DNA from: Peteryoungia wuzhouensis
GTDB taxonomy: Bacteria; Pseudomonadota; Alphaproteobacteria; Rhizobiales; Rhizobiaceae
Length of the DNA stretch: 64,000 nt
Direction: 5' to 3'
NCBI RefSeq assembly: GCF_003205195.1
Contig: NZ_QJRY01000001.1
Coordinates: forward strand, 186,001-250,000
Notes under the pieces: generated by a model
The model's input: only the letters and a program-made list of their open reading frames with translations
What the model was told of the DNA's origin: nothing
Databases searched by the model: none
Shown: positions 35,192 to 44,040 of the stretch, in pieces
How positions within the stretch are numbered: position 1 is the first letter of the stretch
Layout: each line of letters starts with the position of its first letter
Translations under genes and position numbers: made by a program

Positions 35192-36160
35192 CTAAGCCCG
35201 TGACGCCGCACCCGGCCCTGGGCGCGTAAACCTCTGCTCCAAAACCTCCCTGCCCCATTGATCGCCCGGACGCTGCTCGGCCAGCGCAAAGCCATGCGTT
35301 TCATAGAGGTGGCGGGCGGCGCTGAGACCGTCGAAGGTCCACAGATCGGTTCTGGCAAAGTCCCTGATGTCGACGAAGGCGAGCGCCTGCGCCATCAGCC
35401 GGCGCCCGAGACCGGAGCTGCGCAAACGGTTGTCAAGAATGAACCAGCGCAGATGGGCGACGGGGGCGCCTTGCACGCGCGCGAGATCCTGACCGTCAAT
35501 GGCAATCGAACCGAGGATGCGCCCTGTGCTGACCACCGTCCAGACCTCGTTGTCCGGATGATCGAGGCGGCTGCAGAAATCGGCGAGGCCGCCGGCCACC
35601 ACCGCCTCGAAGGCGCGACCGAAACCGGCTGTGCGCGCGTAATAATCGATGTGCATGCCGGTCATGTCTGCGATCAGGCCGGGGCGGTAACCCGCGACGA
35701 TCTCGATTGGCGGCGCGGCGTCATCGACCCCAGGCGCCAGCGCGCCCGCATAGAGCTTGAGACCGTCGAGCACCGTGCGGTGGTGCTGCGGCGGCAGACG
35801 ATGGAGCGCCGCTCCGACCTGACGGCGGGCGAAATCGTGGATCGCCGCCACCCGGCGCCTTCCCTGCCCGGTGAGCGTGAGCCGCTTGACACGCGCGTCT
35901 CCGGCATCCCTGACGTCGCTCACGTCGCCCGACTGGACGAGTTTGCCCAGCAGGCGGCTGACGCTCGATTTGTCCAGTTGCAGGCGCTCACACAGACGCA
36001 CCGCCGTCAGATCCGGCGTGGCTTCGATCTCGATCAGGGCATGCACCGATGACGGTGGCAGATCGGTTCCGGCAAAGGGGCCGCCCATGAAGCCGAGCGC
36101 CCGGACAAGTTTTCGCGACTGAATTCGGATTTCATCAATGGGAGGCAGATCCTGCGGCAT
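35192..36160 (-). CDS. MarR-type regulator fused to a GNAT acetyltransferase domain
   Basis: About 322 residues from ATG 36160 (MPQDLPPIDEIRIQSR). The N-terminal half is MarR-like (LCERLQLDKSSVSRLLGKLV as the recognition region, RDAGDARVKRLTLTGQG as the wing). The C-terminal half is GNAT-like (RWFILDNRLRSSGLGRRLMA acetyl-CoA loop, DLWTFDGLSAARHLYETHGF). These bifunctional proteins pair DNA binding with acetyl transfer, though activity has rarely been shown. Single gene with its own palindromic operator. Confidence 0.88.
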   Translation of the reverse strand: MPQDLPPIDEIRIQSRKLVRALGFMGGPFAGTDLPPSSVHALIEIEATPDLTAVRLCERLQLDKSSVSRLLGKLVQSGDVSDVRDAGDARVKRLTLTGQGRRRVAAIHDFARRQVGAALHRLPPQHHRTVLDGLKLYAGALAPGVDDAAPPIEIVAGYRPGLIADMTGMHIDYYARTAGFGRAFEAVVAGGLADFCSRLDHPDNEVWTVVSTGRILGSIAIDGQDLARVQGAPVAHLRWFILDNRLRSSGLGRRLMAQALAFVDIRDFARTDLWTFDGLSAARHLYETHGFALAEQRPGDQWGREVLEQRFTRPGPGAASRA

Positions 36161-36173
36161 GGACGGCCCTTTC

Positions 36174-36188
36174 GTTGCGTGACGCAAC
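36174..36188. promoter_or_regulatory. 15-bp palindrome upstream of the MarR-GNAT gene
   Basis: GTTGCGT and ACGCAAC arms around a central G, starting 14 bases from the chosen start codon. Likely autoregulatory MarR site. Confidence 0.6.
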
Positions 36189-36414
36189 CATATGACCAAA
36201 GGCGAGGCCTGCCAAGGGGGTTTCGGGGCTGCACCGCGTGATCATCGCATTGATCCTTGCACGCCTGCAGCCTCGCAGGGGCGCTGGCCTGCCCGCCCCG
36301 ATGCTTCTTTCGCCGCCGTGGCCACGCCTCATACCACGCAAGGATGAGACAGGGGCATGATATGCCCGCGTCTCCGGCGGTTGAAGCGGAGGTCGCGGAA
36401 TGATATGACTGGAG

Positions 36415-36434
36415 AATGAGGTACGTACCTCATT
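36415..36434. promoter_or_regulatory. 20-bp perfect palindrome upstream of the PPOX flavoprotein gene
   Basis: AATGAGGTAC followed directly by GTACCTCATT. It ends 21 bases before the start codon of the flavoprotein gene. The regulator that reads it is not obviously encoded next to it. Confidence 0.7.
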
Positions 36435-36455
36435 ACAAAACGGGAGGATGTGGAG

Positions 36456-37109
36456 ATGTCGGAGGCTTACGCGGTCAAGCCGGACCACAGGTTAAGAGAC
36501 GAGAGGCAATTGCGATCTCTCTTCGAGCCAACGCATGATCTGGCCGTTGCCAAGTGCCAGACGCAGCTTGGCGTGCATGCGCAGGCCTTCATCAAGCGGT
36601 CGCCATTTCTCTGCATCGGGACGCAAAGCGCAGACGGGCGCGCGGATGTCAGCCCTCGCGGTGATCCGGCCGGTTTCGTGCAGGTCCTCGACCCGAAGAC
36701 CATCGTCGTTCCCGACCGGCCGGGCAACAATCGGCTCGACACCTTGTCGAACATCATCGCCAATCCGGCCGTCGGACTGCTGTTCATCATCCCCGGCTTC
36801 GACGATACGCTGCGCGTGAACGGCCGCGCGCAGCTCAGCACCGATCCGGAGCTGCTGGCGCGCATGGCGGTCAACGGCAAGGTGCCGAAGCTTGCCATCG
36901 TCGTTGCCATCGACGAGGTGTTCCTCCACTGCGCCAAGGCCTTCCGTCGCTCGCATCTGTGGGATCCGGACCATCGCCAGGATCGTCGCGAAATGCCCTC
37001 GCTGATGCAGTTCATCCTGGAGGAAACCGGGGCGGCACCTGACAATGTGGACGACATGCGAAAGTTGGACGAAGGCCTGGAGCAGGCCTACGTGAAGTCG
37101 ATGTACTGA
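36456..37109 (+). CDS. PPOX-type FMN-dependent flavoprotein (MSMEG_1061-like)
   Basis: 217 residues related to pyridoxamine-phosphate-oxidase-fold flavoproteins. Typical parts are SPFLCIGTQSADGRADVSPR, VVPDRPGNNRLDTLSNI and FLHCAKAFRRSHLWDP. Members bind FMN and carry out undefined reductions. I start at ATG 36456, with GGGAGGA 7 bases upstream; a GTG 6 bases earlier is possible. Single gene downstream of a 20-bp palindrome, convergent with ohr. Confidence 0.85.
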   Translation: MSEAYAVKPDHRLRDERQLRSLFEPTHDLAVAKCQTQLGVHAQAFIKRSPFLCIGTQSADGRADVSPRGDPAGFVQVLDPKTIVVPDRPGNNRLDTLSNIIANPAVGLLFIIPGFDDTLRVNGRAQLSTDPELLARMAVNGKVPKLAIVVAIDEVFLHCAKAFRRSHLWDPDHRQDRREMPSLMQFILEETGAAPDNVDDMRKLDEGLEQAYVKSMY

Positions 37110-37221
37110 GCACCGAGAGGTCCCACTGGCCGCGCTTTGGCGGCCATGCCGGCAGCACGGTCGGTGACCGGAACAGGCGGGTTGGCGAAACCAGGTCGTG
37201 CCGCCCCAGTTCTTTCGATGC

Positions 37222-37248
37222 AAAAAGGCCGGCACAGAGGCCGGCCTT
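37222..37248 (-). terminator. Terminator of ohr (and convergent flavoprotein gene)
   Basis: AAGGCCGGC / GCCGGCCTT stem with a six-base loop; TTTTT follows on the minus strand. Confidence 0.85.
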
Positions 37249-37286
37249 CTCGCGGTGGATCATGGGGGTTGTCTAGCAGCCCGAGC

Positions 37287-37709
37287 TTACCGGACGCTGA
37301 CCGGAACTTCGGTCGAGGTGCGCATGGCGTGGCTGTAGGGGCAGACGATGTGGGCTGCCGCTGCGAGGCGCTCGACGGTTTCGCGGTCGAGGCCCGGGAC
37401 TTCGACGGTGAGCTTGACTTCGATGCCAAAGCCGCCGCCGTCTTCACGCGGGCCGATGCCGACATCGGCGTGGACCTTGGCGTCTTCGGGGATCTTGATC
37501 TTTTCCTTGCCGGCGACGAACTTCAAGGCGCCGAGGAAGCAGGCGGAATAACCGACGGCAAAGAGCTGCTCGGGATTGGTGCCGGTCGCGCCGTCGCCGC
37601 CGAGTTCCTTCGGGGTGGTCAGCGTTACATCGAGGACGCCGTTATCGGTCACGCCGTGGCCAGAGCGGCCGCCGGTGGCATGCGCATGTGCGGTGTACAG
37701 GATTGCCAT
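37287..37709 (-). CDS. ohr: Organic hydroperoxide resistance protein
   Basis: 140-residue OsmC/Ohr enzyme that reduces organic hydroperoxides with lipoamide/thiol donors. The two catalytic cysteines are Cys57 (GYSACFLGALKF) and Cys123 (AHIVCPYSHAM), and the N-terminal ATGGRSGHG is typical of Ohr. ATG 37709 after AAGGAGAA. Divergent from ohrR. The intergenic region 37745-37800 holds TTGC-GT-GCAA and related inverted elements resembling OhrR sites. Confidence 0.95.
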   Translation of the reverse strand: MAILYTAHAHATGGRSGHGVTDNGVLDVTLTTPKELGGDGATGTNPEQLFAVGYSACFLGALKFVAGKEKIKIPEDAKVHADVGIGPREDGGGFGIEVKLTVEVPGLDRETVERLAAAAHIVCPYSHAMRTSTEVPVSVR

Positions 37710-37830
37710 TTCGATGTTCTCCTTGTTTGCGAGGCGATGGTTACCTATGTAGTACACAATTGAGTTGCGTGCAATTTATTTTTGCACATTGCATCTCGAA
37801 AGGCTTTTCGCCATTGTTGCAACCTATCTG

Positions 37831-38310
37831 ATGCCCGGAAGTTCCTCTGACATGATCAGCGATCTCGACCTGGAAAAAGAGCTGAGGCTCGACAAGCAAC
37901 TGTGTTTTGCACTGTATGGCGCAGCGCATGCCTTCACGCGCGCCTACAAACCCCTGCTCTCGCCGCTCGGCCTCACCTATCCGCAATATGTGGTGATGAT
38001 GGCGCTGTGGGAAGAAGACGATCTTCCCGTCAAAGGCCTGGGCGAGCGGGTGGGGCTCGATTCCGGCACGCTGTCTCCGCTCCTCAAGCGGCTGGAACAG
38101 GTGGGTTATGTCGCGCGTCGCCGGGATGTGGCCGACGAACGGCAGGTGTTCATCACGCTCACCGAGGAAGGCCGTGCGCTGAAGGCGCGGGCTGTCGACG
38201 TGCTGAGAGCGATCGGCGGACAGACCGGCTGCGATGTCTCGGAAATCCAGAGCCTGCGCGACAGCCTGAAACGGCTGAAGGGCCATCTTGAGGCAATCGA
38301 CCCGCCCTGA
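37831..38310 (+). CDS. ohrR: OhrR, MarR-family organic peroxide sensor
   Basis: 159 residues from ATG 37831 (an ATG at 37852 is an equally possible start). The peroxide-sensing Cys is in LDKQLCFALYGAAHAFTRAY, and the winged helix is ERVGLDSGTLSPLLKRLEQV with RRRDVADERQVFITLT as wing. Oxidation of the Cys releases it from DNA and derepresses ohr, which is divergently encoded. The long A/T-rich 120-base leader between the two genes holds the operator. Confidence 0.9.
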   Translation: MPGSSSDMISDLDLEKELRLDKQLCFALYGAAHAFTRAYKPLLSPLGLTYPQYVVMMALWEEDDLPVKGLGERVGLDSGTLSPLLKRLEQVGYVARRRDVADERQVFITLTEEGRALKARAVDVLRAIGGQTGCDVSEIQSLRDSLKRLKGHLEAIDPP

Positions 38311-38429
38311 GGGTGCGCGCCGGCTCGGCAAGGCTCGGCAAGGCGGCGCAGCTGTGGACTGCCACAATCTTGCCTGCTCGCCGTCCGTTTTGCATGGCAC
38401 GAGGTTCTCTCGCGTTGCGGAGATCCCCA

Positions 38430-39293
38430 ATGAAGCTGCCTCTCCTTCTGTGCCTGAACCTTTCGCTTCTGCTGCCCGCCATGGGTGCATCGCCGCTTGC
38501 CGCAGCCGAGGGGCCGATCACGGCAGCTGCCCGCCAGGTCGAAAGCCGGCTCGGCGCGCGGCTGGGTCTGATGGTGGTGGACACCGAAACCAATCGACAG
38601 TGGCAGTATCGTTCGGGTGAACGCTTCGCCATGGCCAGCACGTTCAAGGCCCTGGCCTGCGCCGCGCTGCTGGATGCCGGCACCCAGCTGTTGTCGCGCG
38701 ACATCAAGATCGAGGCGAAGGATCTCCTGGCCCACGCGCCCGTGACATCGAAACGGGTGGGAACACGCATGACGGCCGGTGACCTGTGTGCCGCCACGCT
38801 CAGCACGAGCGACAACACCGCCGCCAATCTGGTGTTGTCGACACTCGGCGGCCCGAAGCGGGTCAACGCGTTCCTGCGCTCCATCGGCGATACCGTCACG
38901 CGGCTCGACCGGATGGAGCCTGCCTTGAACGAGGCCACACCCGGCGATCCGCGCGACACGACGACGCCCGAGGCCATGGCGCGCACCATCGGGGAACTGC
39001 TGATCGGCGACGGGCTGGCACCCTTGGCGCGCCGCCAGCTGACGCGGTGGATGGAAGCCAATGCGGTGGCGGATGGCCTGTTGCGGGCCGGTGTGCCCAG
39101 GGATTGGCGGATTGCGGACCGAACCGGGGCCGGCGGCCATGGCACCCGTGGCATCGTCGCGGTGATGTGGCCACCCGGGAAGAAGCCGGTGGTGGCGGCG
39201 ATCTATCTCACGGAGACCGAGGCGTCGCTCGCCACGCGCGATGCGGCCATCGCAGAGCTCGGACGCGTGCTGGCGGTCGAGGTGGTGCGATGA
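38430..39293 (+). CDS. Class A beta-lactamase (RTG-motif type)
   Basis: 287 residues with a signal peptide of about 26 residues. Catalytic S-x2-K is Ser70-Thr-Phe-Lys73, SDN is at 127-129, the omega-loop ExxLN is EPALN (Glu163), and the usual KTG box is RTG (Arg231), as in CARB/PSE enzymes. Cysteines 77 and 120 correspond to the class A disulfide. All catalytic elements are present, so it is probably active against penicillins. Start ATG 38430 after GCGGAG. A small exported protein gene overlaps its stop codon. Confidence 0.92.
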   Translation: MKLPLLLCLNLSLLLPAMGASPLAAAEGPITAAARQVESRLGARLGLMVVDTETNRQWQYRSGERFAMASTFKALACAALLDAGTQLLSRDIKIEAKDLLAHAPVTSKRVGTRMTAGDLCAATLSTSDNTAANLVLSTLGGPKRVNAFLRSIGDTVTRLDRMEPALNEATPGDPRDTTTPEAMARTIGELLIGDGLAPLARRQLTRWMEANAVADGLLRAGVPRDWRIADRTGAGGHGTRGIVAVMWPPGKKPVVAAIYLTETEASLATRDAAIAELGRVLAVEVVR

Positions 39294-39664
39294 GGGCAAG
39301 ACAGGGGCCAGCCGGCAGCGGGCTGCGTTTCCTGCTGGCATCGGCTGTTCTTGCGCTATGCCCTGCAGGGGGCAAGGCTGAAGATGAGGCGGGTGAAACA
39401 CAGTCCAGCCGCTCGGCCTGGCAGATCGAGAAATGCGACGTCTATCGGAAGGCGCTGAGCGACATCCTCGACCACGTCGGGCGCGACGGCGTGTCGCCGT
39501 CCTTCCTGGACCGCAATGACGCGTTCATCGCGAGCGGGTGCCTGGCCGATGTGGACGCCTGCCCGCAGACGGAGAAGGACGTGGAGATTGCCAACGGGCT
39601 GACGATCGCGACGATGAATGCGGGTGCTGCCAGTTCGTTCAGCCCGTTCCGCTGCCGTTCCTGA
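39290..39664 (+). CDS. Hypothetical small exported cysteine-containing protein
   Basis: 124 residues starting at ATG 39290, overlapping the beta-lactamase stop as ATGA and so translationally coupled. A signal peptide of about 29 residues ends near GGKAEDE. The mature part has four cysteines (KCDVYRKAL, SGCLADVDACPQ, FRCRS), allowing two disulfides. No family recognised. Coupling suggests a function related to the beta-lactamase, or simple co-expression. Confidence 0.7.
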   Translation: MRARQGPAGSGLRFLLASAVLALCPAGGKAEDEAGETQSSRSAWQIEKCDVYRKALSDILDHVGRDGVSPSFLDRNDAFIASGCLADVDACPQTEKDVEIANGLTIATMNAGAASSFSPFRCRS

Positions 39665-39715
39665 AGGGCTGACAATCCCTGAGGATCGAAAGCCGGAGTG
39701 GCGCGTTGTGGAACA

Positions 39716-41092
39716 ATGGACAAGACCCGCAATTTCCTCGCTCTTTTGCAGGGCAAGCTCTGGCTTCTGCCCCTGATCTTTACCGTCGGTTCGGCAGCAC
39801 TCGCCGTGATCCTCATCCTGTTCGGCAATCGCCTGGCATCCGCAGGCTCCGGGCATCTCTGGTGGCTCTATAGCGGCGATGCCGAGACCGGCCGGCAGTT
39901 GCTCAGCAGCCTGCTGTCCGGCCTGATGACCATGACCTCGCTGGTCATTTCGGTCACCTTCGTCATCCTGACACTGGCCGCCAACCAGCTGGGGCCACGG
40001 CTGATCTCACGCTTCATGGCCGACCGGCAGATCCAGACGGTGCTCGGCCTGTTCATCGGCACCATTCTCTACCTGATCATCGTGCTGCGCAGCGTCACCG
40101 ACCAACTCGGCGCCACGGGCGTGCCGCATCTCGCGATCACCGCCGGCAGCGTGCTGACCGTGCTCTGCCTCCTGGCCCTGCTGTTCTACATCCACAAGGT
40201 CGCGCGCTCGATCATTGCCGACAATATCGTCAACGCGCTCTACACCGACATGCTGGCAACGATGGACAGCGTCTTGCCACCGCCGGACACGCCGAAACAC
40301 GAACCGCTCGGCGCCCGCTTTGCCGGCCCCTTCCACACCCTCGCGATCGGCAAGGTCGGGCATGTGCAGGTGGTCGACTATCAGCGGCTCCTCGATCTGG
40401 CGGTGAGCGAGGATATCCGGATGGCCGTCAATGTGCGGGCCGGGCACTACGTGCTGGCCGCAGGCGGTCATGTGCAGGTGTTTACCGAGAAAGCCCCTGA
40501 TGACGCCCTTCTCGACAGCATCCGGGCGGCTTTCACCATCGGAGCGGAGCGGACGCCGGCGCAGGATCTCGAATTCGGCATCCGGCAGTTGACCGAAATC
40601 GCCGTCCGGGCGCTGTCGCCCGGCATCAACGACCCGTTCACGGCGCTCGCCGTGATCGACCGCATCAGCGCTGCGGTGGAGTGTCAGATCGGCCGGGCGG
40701 TCCAGCCGGCGGAATATCGCGACGACCATGGCGCCCTGCGTCTGCTCGTCAGCCGGACGGATTTGAGGGGCCTGATGGATGCCGGCTTTCGCCCGATCCG
40801 CCAGGCGGGTGCCGACCACCCGGCCATCCTGACCCGCATGGCGATCCGGCTTGCCGATCTTGTGGGTCCGGCCGTGCTTGAGGCGGAGCGCGAGGCGCTC
40901 TCCGCGCAGATCGAAGCCTTGGGCCAGGCGGGAGAACAATGCGCCTGCATCCCGATGGACCGTGACGAAATCCGTTTTCAGGTGGAGGCGGCCCGGATGC
41001 GCCTGCAGGCCGGCGATCCGCGAAGCGAAACGGAGAGATCGTCCATCCATGCCGGCACATCTGGAGGAACAGACTTTCCCGTCAGGGGTTGA
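39716..41092 (+). CDS. DUF2254 family membrane protein
   Basis: About 458 residues. Four N-terminal membrane segments (LLPLIFTVGSAALAVILILFG, LMTMTSLVISVTFVILTLA, VLGLFIGTILYLIIVL, ITAGSVLTVLCLLALLFYI) precede a large cytoplasmic domain, the pattern of DUF2254, whose function is unknown. ATG 39716 (MDKTRNFLALLQG) is chosen since homology-like sequence begins there; no strong ribosome site is visible. Gene lies between the beta-lactamase pair and the host-attachment gene. Confidence 0.85.
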   Translation: MDKTRNFLALLQGKLWLLPLIFTVGSAALAVILILFGNRLASAGSGHLWWLYSGDAETGRQLLSSLLSGLMTMTSLVISVTFVILTLAANQLGPRLISRFMADRQIQTVLGLFIGTILYLIIVLRSVTDQLGATGVPHLAITAGSVLTVLCLLALLFYIHKVARSIIADNIVNALYTDMLATMDSVLPPPDTPKHEPLGARFAGPFHTLAIGKVGHVQVVDYQRLLDLAVSEDIRMAVNVRAGHYVLAAGGHVQVFTEKAPDDALLDSIRAAFTIGAERTPAQDLEFGIRQLTEIAVRALSPGINDPFTALAVIDRISAAVECQIGRAVQPAEYRDDHGALRLLVSRTDLRGLMDAGFRPIRQAGADHPAILTRMAIRLADLVGPAVLEAEREALSAQIEALGQAGEQCACIPMDRDEIRFQVEAARMRLQAGDPRSETERSSIHAGTSGGTDFPVRG

Positions 41093-41157
41093 CCCCTCGC
41101 ACCCTGCGGTCCCTGCACCTTCGGTGGATACCGCCTCGCGCAAACAGGAGAACACAG

Positions 41158-41562
41158 ATGCATATTCCGCAGAATACCGTCATCGCGGTTGCCGATGGCA
41201 CGAAGCTCAGCCTTTTCCAGAACGAGGGCACGCCCCTGGACATCAAGCTGACGGCCCTGCCGCAGGACGAGATCGACGCCTCGAAGATCGCCTCGGGCGC
41301 GCGCCATCAGAGCAGCGCCGCCAATCCCGACGACAGCCAGCAGGACGAAGACGGGTTCAGCAATGGCGTGACCGAGATGCTGAACCGGCAGGTTCTGGAC
41401 GGCAGGATCACCAGCCTGGTGATCATCGCGGCGCCCCGGACGCTTGGCGAAATGCGCAAGGGTTATCACAAGCAGCTTTCGGCCGTTTTGGTCGGCGAAC
41501 TCGACAAGGACCTGACCGGCCATTCCGTTCAGGCGATCGAAAAGGCGCTTGAGGCGGCCTGA
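41158..41562 (+). CDS. Host attachment family protein
   Basis: 134 residues starting MHIPQNTVIAVADGTKLSLF after CAGGAGAAC. The pattern AVADGTKLSLFQNEG ... LIIAAPRTLGEMRKGYHKQL is that of the host-attachment family (Pfam Host_attach), found mainly in alphaproteobacteria. The family name comes from Agrobacterium; the biochemical role is not known. Ends before a shared terminator. Confidence 0.9.
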   Translation: MHIPQNTVIAVADGTKLSLFQNEGTPLDIKLTALPQDEIDASKIASGARHQSSAANPDDSQQDEDGFSNGVTEMLNRQVLDGRITSLVIIAAPRTLGEMRKGYHKQLSAVLVGELDKDLTGHSVQAIEKALEAA

Positions 41563-41604
41563 ACCGGATCCGGTTGCGGCAGCGTAAGTGCCTGCCTTGA
41601 AACG

Positions 41605-41634
41605 ACAAACCCCGCCAGCGATGGCGGGGTTTGT
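41605..41634. terminator. Bidirectional terminator
   Basis: Perfect 13-bp stem ACAAACCCCGCCA / TGGCGGGGTTTGT with a GCGA loop; T-rich flanks on both strands. It serves the converging host-attachment and Lrp genes. Confidence 0.85.
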
Positions 41635-41650
41635 TGGTTTTGGCCAAACT

Positions 41651-42130
41651 CTACAGGGGCGGCAATCGCCGCTTGACCGATGTGCCCTTGATCACGGCGG
41701 TGCTGGTCACCGCATGCTCGGACAAAGCTTCCAGCACATCGTCCATCTCCTCGATCGAACGGACGACGAGACGCGCCAGAAACGGATCATCGCCGGTGAT
41801 CTTGTCGCATTCGATGAATTCAGGCCGTTCCTGGATCATCCGCTCGACCAGATGCAGCTTGCCAGGCAGCGGCCGGATACGGACCATGGCCCGGATCTGA
41901 TAGCCGATGGCCCGCGTGTCGAGATCGATGGTGAAACCCCTGATAACGCCGGCGGCTTCCAGCCGACGAACGCGCTCCGAAACGCTGGGGGCAGACATGC
42001 CGATCAGGCGCGCGAGTTCACTCATGGACAGACGGGCATCGGCATCGAGCGCCGCGAGAATGCGGGCGTCGGCGTCGTCCAGAGATGATTTTCCGTTTCG
42101 GACGTTTTTGGGGCTTTCTACCTTCGACAT
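41651..42130 (-). CDS. Lrp/AsnC family transcriptional regulator
   Basis: 159 residues from ATG 42130 (MSKVESPKNV). HTH region: DARLSMSELARLIGMSAPSVSERVRRLEAAGVI; C-terminal RAM ligand domain with GDDPFLARLVVRSIEEMDDVLE. It is divergent from a DMT exporter gene, which it probably controls in response to an amino acid. The frame extends further upstream to 42217 but overlaps the divergent start. Confidence 0.9.
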   Translation of the reverse strand: MSKVESPKNVRNGKSSLDDADARILAALDADARLSMSELARLIGMSAPSVSERVRRLEAAGVIRGFTIDLDTRAIGYQIRAMVRIRPLPGKLHLVERMIQERPEFIECDKITGDDPFLARLVVRSIEEMDDVLEALSEHAVTSTAVIKGTSVKRRLPPL

Positions 42131-42215
42131 AGGGAGAAGATTACGCAAAATGCCTTTCAATTTCCATAGAATTCGGCAGAGCGCCCTTGCATGATGGCTC
42201 CAGAAGGAGACTTTC

Positions 42216-43166
42216 ATGTTTTACGGGATCATGGCCGGCCTGATGACCTGCGCCTTATGGGGCCTGACTTTTGTGGCACCCCGCGCGGTCGCACCGTTCA
42301 CCACCTGGGACCTGACCATGGCGCGCTACGGCGTGTTCGGATTGGCCTGTTTGTTGCTGATGATTGATCGACGATTCCGGCCTAGGGGGCTGGCGCCCGG
42401 GCGGATCCTCACCGGGCTCTTGCTCGGCGGCGCAGGATATGTCGGTTACTTTGTCTGTGCCGCTTTCGCCGTGCAACTGGCCGGGGCCGCGATACCGCCC
42501 ATCATCATTGGCACGATGCCGGTGTTTCTGGCGATCATTGCCAATCTGCGCGACCGCTCCATCGCCTGGTCCCGTCTTGCCTTGCCGCTCACGCTGATCG
42601 CGATCGGCGTCGCGCTGGTGAATGGGGCGACGATCAAGGACGCAGGCGTCAGCGAGACAATGCCGATCGTCGGCGGGTTGCTGCTCAGCACGGCGGCACT
42701 CGGCATCTGGATCACCTATGGCCTCGTCAATGCGGCGGTGATGCGATCCGCCGACGCGCCGAACGGGCTGCAATGGACCGGACTGCAGGGCATCGGTTCT
42801 GCCATCGGCAGTCTTATGCTGCTGCCGCTCGGATCTTTCGACCTTATCCAGACGGCATCCAGCTCAGACATCCTGCGTTTTGCCGGATGGGCAATTCTGA
42901 TGGGCCTAGCCGGATCATGGCTTGCGACCTGGTGCTGGACCGTCGCGTCGAACCGGTTGCCGCTGGCGCTTGCCGCGCAACTCGTCGTCGCCGAAACGAT
43001 GTTCGGTCTCGGCTATGGATTCGGGTTCGAAGGTCGGTGGCCGACGGTGGCGGAAGGCTTTGGCGCGGCGCTGCAGATAACGGGCGTGTGCCTGGCCATC
43101 GCCGCATTCAGGGGGAGCCAGGCCCCTCCCCGATCGGCACTGCCGTCATGGGGAGGGTCGGCGTAA
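42216..43166 (+). CDS. EamA/DMT family transporter
   Basis: 316 residues with ten membrane helices and two EamA domains (TCALWGLTFVAPRAVAPFTTW in the first; GSWLATWCWTVASNRLPLALA in the second). Such proteins export amino acids or metabolites. Divergent from the Lrp gene by 85 bases, which suggests Lrp-controlled amino-acid export. The C-terminal codons contain an inverted repeat CCCTCCCC / GGGGAGGG, which may help termination. Confidence 0.88.
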   Translation: MFYGIMAGLMTCALWGLTFVAPRAVAPFTTWDLTMARYGVFGLACLLLMIDRRFRPRGLAPGRILTGLLLGGAGYVGYFVCAAFAVQLAGAAIPPIIIGTMPVFLAIIANLRDRSIAWSRLALPLTLIAIGVALVNGATIKDAGVSETMPIVGGLLLSTAALGIWITYGLVNAAVMRSADAPNGLQWTGLQGIGSAIGSLMLLPLGSFDLIQTASSSDILRFAGWAILMGLAGSWLATWCWTVASNRLPLALAAQLVVAETMFGLGYGFGFEGRWPTVAEGFGAALQITGVCLAIAAFRGSQAPPRSALPSWGGSA

Positions 43167-43175
43167 CCCGTCCGA

Positions 43176-43883
43176 CTACTGCCGGACGATGATCCGCGCC
43201 TTGGTCGGCACGCGCTCGTAGAGGTCGATGATGTCATGGTTGAGCAGGCGCACGCAGCCCGACGAGACAGCCTTGCCGATGGAGTTCCATTCGGGATTGC
43301 CGTGCAGGCGGTAAAGCGTGTCCTGGCCGTTCTGGAAGATGTAAAGCGCACGGGCGCCGAGCGGGTTCAACAGGCCCGGCGGCATGCCGCCGTTGCGCGA
43401 CGAATATTTCTCGAGTTCCGGCTGGCGACCGATCATTTCGTCCGGCGGGGTCCATTTCGGCCATTTCTGACGCCACTGGATGACGCCGGCGCCGCCCCAG
43501 GAGAAGCCGTCGCGGCCGATGCCGACGCCGTAGCGCATGGCCGTGCCGCCGGCTTCGACGAGATAGAGGAAGCGGCCGGGGGTGTCGACGACGACGGTGC
43601 CGGGGGCCTCGCCGGTCGGATCGATCACCTGCTGGCGATAGAAGCGCGGCGGGATCTTCCAATAGGGAACGGCCGGAATGACGAAGCCGCCGTCATAGAT
43701 CTCGCCATACATGGCGTCGAGTTCGGGCGTGCGGCCGGCGGGAGCGGCCGGAACGACCGGGCCATCAAGGCTCAGGCCGGGGGGAAGCGGCCGCGAGGTG
43801 GTGCAGCTGGCGAGCAGGCTTGCGGCGCCAAGTCCTGTCAGTGACAGCAGGGATCGGCGCGTCAGAGGATGTGCGGGGGACAT
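43176..43883 (-). CDS. L,D-transpeptidase (YkuD family)
   Basis: 235 residues. A signal peptide with possible lipobox (GAASLLASCTTSRP) and the YkuD catalytic motif HGNPEWNSIGKAVSSGCVRLLNHDI with the nucleophile Cys. It forms 3-3 crosslinks in peptidoglycan or attaches proteins to it, in the periplasm. It is the second of two tandem paralogues; the next gene upstream (44041-44868) is its close relative. Confidence 0.92.
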   Translation of the reverse strand: MSPAHPLTRRSLLSLTGLGAASLLASCTTSRPLPPGLSLDGPVVPAAPAGRTPELDAMYGEIYDGGFVIPAVPYWKIPPRFYRQQVIDPTGEAPGTVVVDTPGRFLYLVEAGGTAMRYGVGIGRDGFSWGGAGVIQWRQKWPKWTPPDEMIGRQPELEKYSSRNGGMPPGLLNPLGARALYIFQNGQDTLYRLHGNPEWNSIGKAVSSGCVRLLNHDIIDLYERVPTKARIIVRQ

Positions 43884-44040
43884 ATGTTCTCAAATTTCCT
43901 GTGGCAAAGCGGCGGACAGAAGACGCCGGAGCCGGCGCTTTGTTCCGCGATGGTGCGATGCAAACAGGAAAGGAGCCGTTAACGCAACCGATTGCGCCCT
44001 TCACGTTTTGGAGAGAGGGCAAGGTCGCAAATGAGTGTCG

